A stretch of DNA of 64,000 nt from Acanthopleura granulata (taxonomy: Eukaryota > Mollusca > Polyplacophora > Chitonida > Chitonidae), in NCBI GenBank assembly GCA_016165875.1, contig JABBOT010000012.1:14573168-14637167 (forward strand), in the 5' to 3' direction. The position numbers were made by a program, and so were the translations under genes. Below the pieces are notes generated by a model, which ran no database searches, was not told where the DNA came from, and saw only the letters and a list, made by a program, of their open reading frames with translations. Positions 1 to 28,110 of the stretch are shown piece by piece; position 1 is the first letter of the stretch, and each line of letters starts with the position of its first letter.

Positions 1-758
1 AAAACAACAAAATATTCCCCCATGTAGAGGAGAAAAAAATGACATTGGTTGCACTTAGGTCAACAACTTAAGGTCTGAGAGTTGGGAAATTGTCATGACT
101 ATATAGTGCACTGATATGTATTCGTATAGAATACATCAAAAAGGACATCAGCATTTTCAAGGTATTCTTCTGCGTTTGTGCCGGGTGGCCAAAAATTACT
201 CTTTTCTTCAAAAATAACTCGGTTCACAGGTACAAGAGAGCCAGAAGATGTTGGAGTGAAAACCACTGTACCGTGTGGAACTGAGGTTTCTTATGTAAAG
301 CTAAAGCAGAGCCAACACAAGTAACATCTGGGGTCTGGGGCTTGTGGTCTTCAGTGAGGGTACCTTAGACTACTGAGCCAAAAAGCAGTACATAAGGAGT
401 TCCCTCATAAAACAAATGATAAAATTGCCAATGATAATGTCAAGTATCTCAACTATAAAATTTACTGAGATAAATCTCTGACAGAACCTATCCAATCAGC
501 AAGAAAAAAAACCCAAAAAACAAACAGGAATCAACTCTGGATCAGGGCATCTGTTTAAGTCAAATAACAGGGACAAAGCAACTGTGACTAAAGCATAAAC
601 CCATCAGCAGGTTCCAAAAAACAAAAACAAAAACAAAAAGGAACAGACTCTGCAGCAAAATATTCATTAACGTTAAATTCAACAGTCAAAACCACTGTGA
701 TTTCAAACCAGCTCAATTGTTGGCATGCTAACCAACTAGTGACCCAATGCCACTGTAC

Positions 759-17672
<16,914 letters not shown>

Positions 17673-17729
17673 TGTGATTAACTGTCAATGCGGAAAACTA
17701 CGAAAACAAAATATTTGTATGCCTTTGAC

Positions 17730-17775
17730 GAGAAATGGCGTTTACTGCGGAGTGCGCATGCTTGGCGCGAACTTT
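17730..17775 (-). promoter_or_regulatory. DDB1 core promoter candidate with YY1-, NRF1- and E2F-like sites
   Basis: Sixty to 100 bp upstream of the DDB1 ATG, a GC-rich patch in AT-rich surroundings carries AAATGGCG (17733-17740, YY1-like), TGCGCATGC (17753-17761, NRF1-like) and TTGGCGCGAA (17762-17771, an E2F-type match). There is no TATA box nearby. Such motif sets are usual for TATA-less housekeeping and cell-cycle gene promoters, which suits DDB1. The motifs are directly visible; their use is inferred. The transcription start is not mapped. Confidence 0.4.
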
Positions 17776-18867
17776 CCTATGGAGAAATACAGAAATAATA
17801 TGGAGAGTTACCTCCCCTCTGTGTACTGTTAGTGTGGACCTCACACAAAACTCAACCAAACACAGGTGGAGGCGAAGCGTGTACAACATTTAATTAAACA
17901 AAAATAAAGAATATTGTCGGGCCAGCTTTACACAGCTGTTCCACTAGAGTGAATTTAGGTACTAGCGTGAAACATTACTGAAGTGTACATAACATATAAG
18001 CCTGTATATACCAGCAAAACTTCTAATGGGGGGTGGTGCTAGTTAATCCATATTTTTGAAGCTTTAAAAACACTTTCAAAGCTCCATTTACATGTTGCTC
18101 ACGGGATGTCCCAAAAGCATCCGGGGAGGAAGCCAGCATCGGTATAGATTTTACCTTTCATTTTATATATGGTAACCTATTTTTTATAGGCCCGTGGAAT
18201 GAACCGATAACTATAAAGTAGAATTAAATTCAGAAGGCTCGATAACATAAGACGTTTTACCATTGCTATAAACGATTTTCCCTAAGTCTGTATAGGCCTA
18301 TATAGAAGCTGGGATAAGGAAATCTTCCACCCACCCCGTAAACTATTTGGGACTAATCTCGCAAAAAGGGATATGCAATCTTATGATTCTAAATTACAAC
18401 TACACACACGTATATATGTCAAGGGTGTGGCAAACAATGCATGTCAGACGACAGATCTGACGTCACTGTGCTTCAGTCTGTTCGGTATAGTGCAAACAGC
18501 TCACAACACCTCAATGTCCATTTCCGTTTCAATTACTGACAAAAAAGTGTATTTGGAATCAGCACGTAATGGCTTTGTAGACGGTGCGCACTTCATTTAA
18601 AGGTAGTATTCATGCAAATAATTATTCACCTGATTGTCGCTTAACGTAACGTTAAGGTTGGAGGAAACCTTATACCACAGAACTTTGGCAAATTACTGAA
18701 GAACTTTCCCAATTGAGCACTAATGAAAAAGAGCAAAGACCCCTGAATTCGAACGTTGAAACGTAGAGAATATATAGGGACTAAACAAATACCCCAGCTG
18801 TCAATGGAGTCGATGTCAGCGGAGTTATAAGCCCGTGCTTTTCGGTCGAGCACTTGATATATATATG

Positions 18868-19030
18868 GAGGGAACTTATTTATTGGTTTATTTATTTTAT
18901 TTAACTGGTGTTTTACGCCAGTTATTTCACTTATACGACAGCGACCAACATTATGGTGAGAGAAAACCGGACAGATCATGGGGGCTAGCCACGACCATCC
19001 GGTAGATGGCCGGAGAAGAAGGCAACATAG
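18868..19030 (-). mobile_element. MetaSINE-type fragment, intergenic
   Basis: Tail (TTATTTATTTTATTTAACTG) and centre (ATTTCACTTATACGACAGCG, ATTATGGTGAGAGAAAACCG) are recognisable. The remainder is diverged. Confidence 0.75.
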
Positions 19031-19689
19031 TGAGAGGCACCTGTGCTATTACGCTGCACTATAGCACCGTAACTCCAGCGTTTCTCTGTTATAGGCCCTT
19101 GTGTCCGCCTATCATAGTTCCAGGTTTACCTGGGCGTTCAGACCAATCTGGTCATGCCATTTCATTTGATGTAACTTAACTTGTGTTAAGCCGGCATGGG
19201 CTAGTGGCATCACATCATTGATGCAGCAGACAAATGATACAGGGAAAATGTTACGGGTATAATATGTGGCGGTATTATACAAGTTAAAGGATATTGCGGA
19301 GCAATTTAAATTACCACACGGGCAACGGGTTTCCGGCCTAAAGTATATCGGGTAAACTGCGTACAGTTATTGTCCATTTCAGCCTTTGCGATGTCGTCTT
19401 GTGGACAAGTTGGTAACGTAATACAGCTGGAACCAGAATCTAAATTGCGTGTGAATAGTGCACCACTGCAGACTGTGTGTGTTGGGGTCTATTTTGTCAA
19501 TGACGTGGCTCGATTTAGCGTCATATTCCCGTTGCTGTTTTTTTTGTGCATGCTCTCTGAAAACTATTTTGTACGAGTGGTACACATTACTGTGGCAAAA
19601 ATGCATATCCACATAATTTTTGTGTACCGGCTGTACGTCGTACTCAACAATTTTTCAGTTATGTGATGACAAAGGAGTCCTCAGAATGT

Positions 19690-19945
19690 GTCTTCTTGTG
19701 TCAGGGCGAGTCCATGCCTCCAAAAGTGTTGCCGCCACTGGGAACATCATTGCAGAAGACACCTGACAGGACACCCCACCCAGTCAGAGACGCCGGGCCG
19801 ACCTGTTTCTTTGCCTTAAACTTTCAGTGCTGAGCACCAAGCACCATTTTTAACTCTTTGGTATGACCGGACCCGGAATTGATCTCGGATCATAGGACCC
19901 CGTAGCGGAAGCTCTACCCACCAGGCCACCGAGGTGGTTAGATGG
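19690..19945 (-). mobile_element. Second tRNA-derived SINE family, copy 1
   Basis: On the minus strand it begins CCACCTCGGTGGCCTGGTGG then GTAGAGC, an A-box-like start. It has a B-box-like GAGATCAATTCCGGG, then a body with CACTGAAAGTTTAAGGCAAA and GTCGGCCCGGCGTCTCTGAC. A diverged second copy is at ~54300-54580, sharing AGGGCGAGT(C/T)(C/T)ATGCC, CCGCCAC and CCGGGCCGACC. Family unnamed. Confidence 0.55.
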
Positions 19946-20264
19946 GAAGTACATGTACATATTGATCGGAAATTAAACTTGGTGTTCACGAAATCAAACT
20001 GAACAGTAACCATCCATGCAGTGTTCATCCATTCATGAATGGGCAGTATATAACGTTCTTTGAAGACCATTTGTCTTCCAATAACTATGGAGTCCATATC
20101 TGTTCTTCACAAGTGGCAAATTTCGTCAGTAACTCGGCGAAAGTCGGCGGCGGAACACCTTCCTCCACTCAAAAAACTGCCTGCCATTGTGTGTATGTGA
20201 GAAATTGTCGAGTACACATGCATGCTTTATCGAGCAATCGCATGAATGGAATAAATATGTGCCT

Positions 20265-20480
20265 AAGATGTGTGACCGGACTAATCAATTGGGGATATGA
20301 AGCAGCGATTTTTATATTTCGAGTCCACGATTCTACCACTATAGCATCATGACCTGCTACATAAGCCACCCCGGCAACCCTGCTCACAGGGCCATGTGTG
20401 ACCGAGCTAACCAGCTGGGGTTTGGAGCCAGTGATCTTTGGATTTCGAGTCCATGCTTCTACCCCTAGACTGAAGGGAAA
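20265..20480 (+). repeat. Two ~125-bp direct repeats, SINE-like
   Basis: Two stretches share TGTGTGACCG, AATTGGGGATATGAAGCAGC versus AGCTGGGGTTTGGAGCCAGT, then TTTCGAGTCCA(C/T)G(A/C)TTCTACC. They start about 126 bp apart (~20271 and ~20397). TTTCGAGTCC resembles a B box, so this may be a dimeric tRNA-derived SINE remnant. Confidence 0.45.
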
Positions 20481-21286
20481 TTTCCTCCAGCCCGGGAGTA
20501 GATAGCGCTTACATTTCACCCTGTTACATATGTAACAACAAAGATGAATATTCATGGTCATGGCTTTAATAAGCACGTGGTGGTGGAACTGCACATAATG
20601 TTTTGTCAAAACATATGGCAACAACTCTTTCCTTATACATCTCCACATGTATACATAACAATTACTAGACCACATAAATTAATTTATTTCGCCGTTTTTC
20701 ATCTATTTTAGGTATCGCAATCAAGTGTGCCTACAAGAATGATTATGCCAGCCTCTGCAAATGATGCATGATCTGACGTCTTTCACAAATTAAACATTGT
20801 TCATAGCCTAGACGTTTTACGACATGATTTGATTTAAAAACATAGAAAAGCCTATGATATACCCTGGAACTGACAATATATAAATTTTGTTGTCATGTAA
20901 ACGGTAAAAATCTGGAACATTGAGTAGAGTTCTCTTTTCACATAGTCGAACCAATGAAGCATCGACAATTTTAACAAAAAAGGGAAATGAATCAAACATG
21001 TAATTAATGTGCTACACATGAATATTTGCAAGAATCTTAAAAACAAGACATATAATTAAAGAAAATGCCTATTAAAATTACAAATTACCGGTAAATACAT
21101 TTAACCATACTAGCTTTAAAATCACGAGAAAATCATCAACAAATGATATAAAAAGCACTATGAAGTAGGTGACGAAGAGATAGAGGTACTAGATCAACGA
21201 TGTGACGGGAAAAGAATTTCACTCCTATTGTGCGGTTTAAGAGCAATAGCGAAAATATGTCATCGTCGCCGTCGTCGCCGTAGTCG

Positions 21287-21316
21287 TCGTCATCATCATC
21301 ATCATCATCATCATCA
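21287..21316. repeat. (CAT)n microsatellite
   Basis: About ten CAT triplets after CGTCGTCAT. It explains the poly-Met minus ORF at 21237-21431. Confidence 0.95.
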
Positions 21317-22822
21317 GCATGGCAATCATGTAATAGACCGTCATGTTGTAGACAAAAATGTATATATGGCTTTCTGACGGAAGTTTTTTCTCCCTTTTCT
21401 TATACCTGCAGAAATTCGATATCAGAGACAAACAGTGTCGTTTTCATTCAGTTGACAGCAAGCTTAAAACACAAAGAAAATATACAAGTTTGATTTCATT
21501 GTGATTTTATACCTGCGCTTCCTCGCCAGTATATAACAGGCATTTCTTATGATGTTTGATCATTTATGGTGGAATGGAAAACGAATTAAACGTATACCAG
21601 ACAACCATGCACAGTCACAACCACACTGAAAACCACAACCACAGCAATTGTGCAACAACTCCACCGCGAGATCGAGCATGGCGTAAAGATCCAAGAATGA
21701 ATGATTATGGCTTAGCGCCACCACGGCAATATTGCAACCATGTCGTGGCGAGCATGAAAGAGAACTGGCTAAGCCCTGCATAGGTTTAACCCTGTACAAG
21801 ATAGACAAATAAAATATACTCAGCCAGTACACTCAGACACTATAATCGGCTTTCTCCATAAAGATGTTCAAGTAAAAATAAAAGACAGCGCGATCGTCTT
21901 CACAAATGTTTCGAAATATAAATTCATAAATTATGTCATATTACTATACAGGCTACATTGTTCCGTTGTTTTAGCATATTGAGGAACATATATCCTTTAG
22001 TTCCCTTGCTGGCGTCGTAAAACCTCAACACCGACTGCCATGGCTTCTGTATGCATGCAATGCCAAGTCCTCATTGTCTATCTGTCTCCTGCAGGAAGAT
22101 TCCGGAAACCTGCGTATGCTCAGAAAGCACACTTTGGCCACTTTGGAACAAGAGTGTACTAAATTTAAATGGTAGCAAAGCTGAATTTAGGACTTGATTC
22201 AGCTTCCTGCTACTGCATAACATTATCACATTTATGAAAACAGCATGAAATGATCTGGTACACATAAGTCATAGAAAAAATCAATCTTTTAGCTCATATT
22301 GATAACGGCTAATAATTTTTTAAACAATCTGGACACAGGGAGACCAATGTTCAGTAAAAGCACAACAAGAGCTGAAATTACATTCCTCTTCTCCGAAAAC
22401 GGATGTCTAAGAGCGACTCTTCCAGCAAATTTTATAAGCTGAATTGGTAGAAAAGCCAATAAGATAACTCTACCAAACAGATTTAACCTAAAACATATAT
22501 CTAAGGGAATTGGAGTGTGAGTTAAGCATTTCAAAACATTGGTGAACTAACGATCTTTTGATTACCGGTAATTAAAATGACTAAATTTTATGCCAAAAAA
22601 AAATCAAATAGGGTTCTACACTGACGTGTCACAACGACAACAGAATACAGCTAATTTCCTTGCTTTCTTAACAAAAACACTCATCTTTCACAGATGTTTA
22701 AATTTTGCTGGAGTCCTTACATTTGTGGAGGAGCCAATGACGTATACAGTGTGTATTGAGAGATAAAAAGATGCATAGCTCCGCGCTACCGAATGATCTT
22801 TAATCTAATCAAAATCCTTTCC

Positions 22823-23084
22823 GGGGACCTCCGTAGCTCAGACGGTTAGCGCTTTAACGCAGCACAATGACCGAAGCCTCCCACCAATGTGGTCGCTGTG
22901 AGTTCAAGACCAGCTCATGCTGGCTTCCTCTACGCCTGTAGGTGGGAAGGTCCGCCTGCAACCTGCGGATGGTTGTGGGTTTCCCCCGGGCTCTGCCCGG
23001 TTTCCTCCCACCATAATGCTGGCCACCGTCGTATAAGTGAAATATTCTTGAGTACGACGTAAAACACCAATCAAATAAATAAAT
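22823..23084 (+). mobile_element. Full-length MetaSINE-type element downstream of the laminin-G stop codon
   Basis: Complete head (CCTCCGTAGCTCAGACGG), B box (GTGAGTTCAAGACC), centre and AATAAATAAAT tail. Its tail abuts the 90-bp UTR repeats. It lies antisense to the gene and may fall within the 3' UTR. Confidence 0.88.
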
Positions 23085-23345
23085 CAAAATCCTTTCAGCC
23101 ACGTAATCTTCCCACAGCCATCTATCACCACGTCGAAGGCTGACGAACCAAAGTTTGTAAAGTAATATTGATGTCAAAATCCTTTCAACCACATCATCTT
23201 CCTATATCCATCCATCACCATGTCGAAGGCTGATGAACCAAACTTTGTCATGTAATCTTCATGTCAATATCCTTTCAGCCACATAATCTTCCCACATCCA
23301 TCTATCAGCACGTCGAAGGCTGACGAACCAAAGTTTTCAAAGCTG
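23084..23345 (-). repeat. Three 90-bp tandem repeats in the 3' UTR of the laminin-G gene
   Basis: Anchors tcaaaatcctttca(g/a)cca at ~23084, ~23174 and ~23264 give a 90-bp period. Each unit also carries a conserved cgtcgaaggctgacgaacca. The block ends 8 bp from the stop codon at 23353. No part of it is coding in the gene's frame. Confidence 0.9.
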
Positions 23346-23352
23346 TATCACA

Positions 23353-26300
23353 TCACTGGCAAACGCTTCCAACAGGACCACGTCCCAGCATGGCCTTGGC
23401 TGAGGATGGTTGAAGCCTGCAGCCACCCAGGTTGTTGGGCAGGGCGTACTCTCCCAAATCCACCGGGCTGAAATTAAAGACAAATATCTATTATATTTAC
23501 TTCATTTATTTGACTGGTATTAAATCAGCCAAGAATATATCAATTGCATGATGGCGGTTACCACTGTGGTAGGAAGAAACCGGGCCGAGCCCGGGGCAAA
23601 ATATGTATTATATGAAACGCACATAAAAATTTGAGAAAAATATCCGTAATCGTATTATGCAAGGAATTATTTTTTTTTATTTAATTGTTGTTTGACGCCA
23701 TACTCAACAAATTGTTCACTTACAGGATGCAAAGCAGCCATTTTTATGGGTGGACGAAAGTGTCCGGGTAAAACCTCTGCCTGCTGGCAAGCCACTGACG
23801 AACCTTCCTACCTGAGACATCTACATATGAACGCCACTTTGATGGACTGAGATGTGTTTTTCAAATGTAATGTCCTGCAGATGATGGTATGAACATAATC
23901 CTGAGGGGGAATATGGTAAGAAGTACACGAATATATAGTTTAGGCCTGTGTGGTTTTGTTGTCCATCTTGTTGAGACTGAAAGAGGGAAACTTGCCAGCA
24001 GGTACGCAGGTTAAAAGTCACAAAACGTATGTTACCAATTATCAAGGAAATCCACAATGATGTCACCTGTATAAGACTACACTCACTTATTAGATGATTA
24101 CTGCGGTAAGGACACTACAAACTAACACATCGTCTTTAACTCTAGCCCTTTAGAAGTTTCTGTGAAGCGTTCCACAAGGTATAATAAAATAACGGTGTTT
24201 GATCTCCGGATTCTGCTCATTTCGTTCAATCTCATTATGTCTTTATTACGGCACTGTCAGACGTGACCAATACTAAAGCTTATACGTGTCATCATAACAG
24301 TCAGAATACAATTTTAGCAGACGTACCACAGAAACATGGGCATAATGCATTGGTCATACCAGAGTTGGTTTTGACTGAGATGCAAGTGTGGATTTTTTAA
24401 CAGCGTAGTGGTGTCAATTACAATACTATAATAACACTATTTTTCTTTGAACTGTTGGTAGAAACGCTGGCTTCGGTCACTCAGGTCGTTGATTAAAACC
24501 CTATACGGCCGCAGCACTTTGTGCAGGATTTGGGGAACTTAATTGCAGTTCAATGCTTTGAAGAGTCCCGTTGGATTAAATACCCTTGTCATGTCGGAAA
24601 TCATGAAAAATACAGCTACCCACTGGAGTTGCATCATAATCCCACAAAACTACTGATAGTCTTTGGGATTCCATGTCACTATTTTTAACCGTTTAGCTCA
24701 CCTGTTATCTACCAATAAATGAGCAATGCTTCCTTCATAAAGATACGCGTTTCCAGTTGCGTCTTCCGGTGTTCCACGTATCGCTATGGTTACGGGACCG
24801 TCTGCTTTACGTTGTCCCCAAAACCCCCCGGAATAATCGAAGGATTTCTCGTCGCTATCGTCCACCCGGACATAAACCCTGGTAAAAAAAGAACAACAAA
24901 ACACAATGGTACCTGTGTCTCACAATTTTCAGAAGTAGCCTTAGGTTGTTTTTTTTTTTGCTTTAAGAATAACAAGGCATTCAAACATGAAGTTGTAAAT
25001 AAGTTTCCAGCAAGGCGATTGTTGCGTCGGATTTGTGATTATCGATTTATAAGGTCCTTTTCTTGGGTGTGCGACCGATGAATCGAAATCCGAAATTCGA
25101 ATCTATGAATGAATGTACCTCTGATTAAGTAAAATTCTCTACATAAACATTTTAGCGAACATAACGAACAGCATCATAGCATACATTACATCTTGGATGG
25201 CCACGAGTCAAGTGTAATTTCATTACATAATGAGCAAGGCTTTCGACAACAATACAACATAAATTGGAAGGATTCTCATCAGCATCAAGCGTCATTAAGT
25301 CATTAAACCAGCTATCACTTACGAAGGAACACTATATTATTTAGGAACTTACTACCAAATGCCAATAGAAATAAAGTAAAGAGGCAAAGAATTATCGAGA
25401 TTTAAATTCGTTGAAAGAGATAACAAATTAATACCGCGAATTTCGAGTCTGGGGCAACGCGTGATGCAATGACAAACGTATAAATACAAAGTACATAATT
25501 ATTAAAAGCAACAATGGTAGGGGACACTGTCAAGTCCCTTATGAGATCTCACTTTTCGTCTTCTTCGTCTGTTCTGAGCACGACGTGATGCCAACCGTCG
25601 TCTGGTTTCATTTTAATGAGCTCATCGGCAGATTCCACTTCTTCTGTTAGCTCGGCACCCGTTTTTGTCAAACGCATATATAGGTCAATTCTCTGAAAGT
25701 ATGGAATGAAAACAAAAGGAGTTGTAAATGTTGATGTTTTACACGACATTTTTCTTACATCAGATGTTGTTTATGATTGCAGTATCTGGGCAATTTGTCA
25801 TCACAACTGCAGAACGAATGCTTATAGACAAAAGAATACAAAGCAGTGTGCAACTTGAAGAAACAAACCTCGATGTTATATAGCACGTTGTTAATTTGTT
25901 CTGTTGTTAAGCGGGGTGCAGCACGATGTTAGAATTGAATACACTGGGGTTAACAAAGTAAAATAATTCTACGGCCAATAATGTTGCTGTTAGCACTGAC
26001 ATAATTATCAAGCACCACTGTAGACAAAGCACAGGTAGATATAGATGGACACAGAAAATCAACACAACAGGGGATAGATGGATTCGGTAAAGAGATGAGA
26101 TGTGGCGACCTAACATACGGTTGCCCTTTATAGAACTGAAAAGAAACTAGGAAGCAAAGGTCAAGTTTTCTCTTCGTTGGGGAAGGTGGTGCTGGGGGCG
26201 GGGTGGAGGGTGGGGAGCTTGAGCTGGGTAAGAGTGTGAGATAAGTGACGTCAACAGTTGGGGATTCCTAGAATACAGTCTAAGCTGATACCCAGCGTTT

Positions 26301-28110
26301 ACTGAGTGGAATCATATCATTTTATTGACATTATTCCTTTTGTCATATGAGCAAAGCCACTAAGGACTTGTCAAGCCAACAGAGACTTTTCAAGACAACA
26401 GGAACTTGAGTTGGCCTCAGGTGGATGATATTTACCAGAAATGTTCTCGCAATGACCTTGACACACCGTACCCTAAAGGTCACCGAAATCTCATCAGCTT
26501 TTCGCGGGCTCCTTATGTGACTGCTTTAAAGCAGGATTAGTATCAACAAGAATCCTTGTCCACAAGACCATTATCTATGGCGGCTGCCAAAGGTAAGTTC
26601 GGTCACACAGAAAATATTCCGATTGCAGAGTTTAATCATTTGGCCTATATACTGATTCAGAATGAATGAATGATTATGGCTCAACGTTACTTCGGCACAT
26701 TCATTTAAAACAATATGATATCCACCTTTTAGTGAGTATCTTTTCTTTGTTGCCACGATATAGATGAAAAATTGCTGATGTGGCTTTACATACCATAATC
26801 ATTAATTCATTCAACGTTTCTGCGTGACGTAAACTTTTTGTTCGACATGAGCACGGACCGCACACGGAACTCTGGACATCTGGATGTCAAGTGACTTCGG
26901 CGTTTATCAATAAAATGATGAATAACATATTAATTAAAAGTTGGTAATCGAAAAACCTATCATCGTACAGTAATAAAAAGACTAAGTCAAAATGAAATCT
27001 TCGTCTTGTGAAGTCATACTCTTTCTGCACTGCGTGAAACTTATCACAGGATTTTGAAATACAATTACTTCCATTTCAAAATGGAGGTTTAGTCAAATTT
27101 TGAAAGGGTTGTGGATATAGAGGGAGAAAAGCTAGGGTTTATTGAATTTTGGGGTTGAGGGATATCTGCACACACTGACCACTGCAGACTGTCCGCCGGA
27201 CCGAATCCGACCCGCCGCTGCCTAAAGAGAACAAATAACATGCGGGCAAAAGTGCCGGTTATTTAACACGATGAACAAGACAAGCAGTTAATATGAACAT
27301 GTGTCCTACATTTTACAATGAAACAAAACACATCGATCACTTAACACAAATGCAATTCTATAGAATTGAGGCGGGAGACATTTTACAGTTCACACAAAAG
27401 CCATTCTAGAATTTATACAGAAAACATTCACAAACGGAAAACAAAGAATATTCTGCAGCCAATGTAAAGATAATTCTATACAGTTAATTCAAAGGAACAT
27501 CTACACAATTAATATGAAAAGATATCACAAGAAGACACATACGATAGACAGATCTGATGTTAATGAGCATTACGTTTTAAAACATAGTCACTAATCGTGT
27601 CGTGCATTTCTGATATTCAGAGAGAAAGATGGTCCAGAGATTAAACTCCTATACATCCTGTAGTAAATCCGACGAATTCTGGCTTTGTTAGATTAGGAAA
27701 TATCAGGATTCAGGAATGGTGTTATATTGGCGAAAGGTATATGGTTAAAAGGATTAACAACTGTTTCATCTGAGTGCAATTATAGCTTGAACGCGGCAGC
27801 CATGTTAGAACTCGCTTCTGGCCTAGGCAGAAAATACAACTATATTCTTACTACGAGCAGTTTCCAATTACGCCACAAGAACGAGCATGTGAGTAAGTAG
27901 CTTTAGGAAACTCTGCTTGTGATAATAATTAGAGCTATCTTAATTGCCATAACATAGTATATTGCTACTCACCAGCCCCCTTTTGTAATGGAACAGGTAA
28001 CCTTTGAACTTGTCCGCTTTGAACATAAAGCTGACGGAACGACCCACTTCATATTCGGGTAAGATAATTGCCTTACTCTTTTGGGTGAAGCTGACGCAGT
28101 TAGACACCAT
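23353..28110 (-). CDS. Laminin G domain 3 (LG3) and C-terminus
   Basis: Four exons: 27973-28110 (NCVSFTQKSKAIILPEYEVG, SFMFKADKFKGYLFHYKRGL), 25553-25692 (RIDLYMRLTKTG, DDGWHHVVLRTDEEDEK), 24702-24878 (VYVRVDDSDEKSFDYSGGFW, NAYLYEGSIAHLLVDN) and 23353-23467 (PVDLGEYALPNNLGGCRLQP, ending GSVCQ then TGA). The last Cys pair fits the LG end disulfide. The protein stops here, so LG4 and LG5 of a standard laminin alpha chain are absent. The 3' UTR runs into a 90-bp triplicated repeat and then a SINE. An ATTAAA on the minus strand (22799-22804) is the only poly(A)-signal candidate I noticed, and it is weak. Confidence 0.9.

Larger units (their letters stand above)
17773..22822. other. Intergenic region between the DDB1 promoter and the laminin-G 3' end
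   Basis: No coding exon that I can support. It contains the SINE pieces at 18868-19030, 19690-19945 and 20265-20480, the CAT microsatellite, and otherwise AT-rich unique-looking DNA. The stretch 18440-18500 resembles 61405-61455 (ACGTCACTGTGCTTC then GTTCGGTAT), so a dispersed repeat lies there too. Confidence 0.6.

Noticed and set aside
21237..21431. Poly-Met/Thr ORF
   Set aside because: Product of the CAT microsatellite.
22854..23192. 112-codon minus ORF after the laminin-G stop
   Set aside because: It reads through the 90-bp repeat and the SINE; similar peptides recur at other SINE copies (20-ish residues like HLYDGGQHYGGRKPGRARGK).
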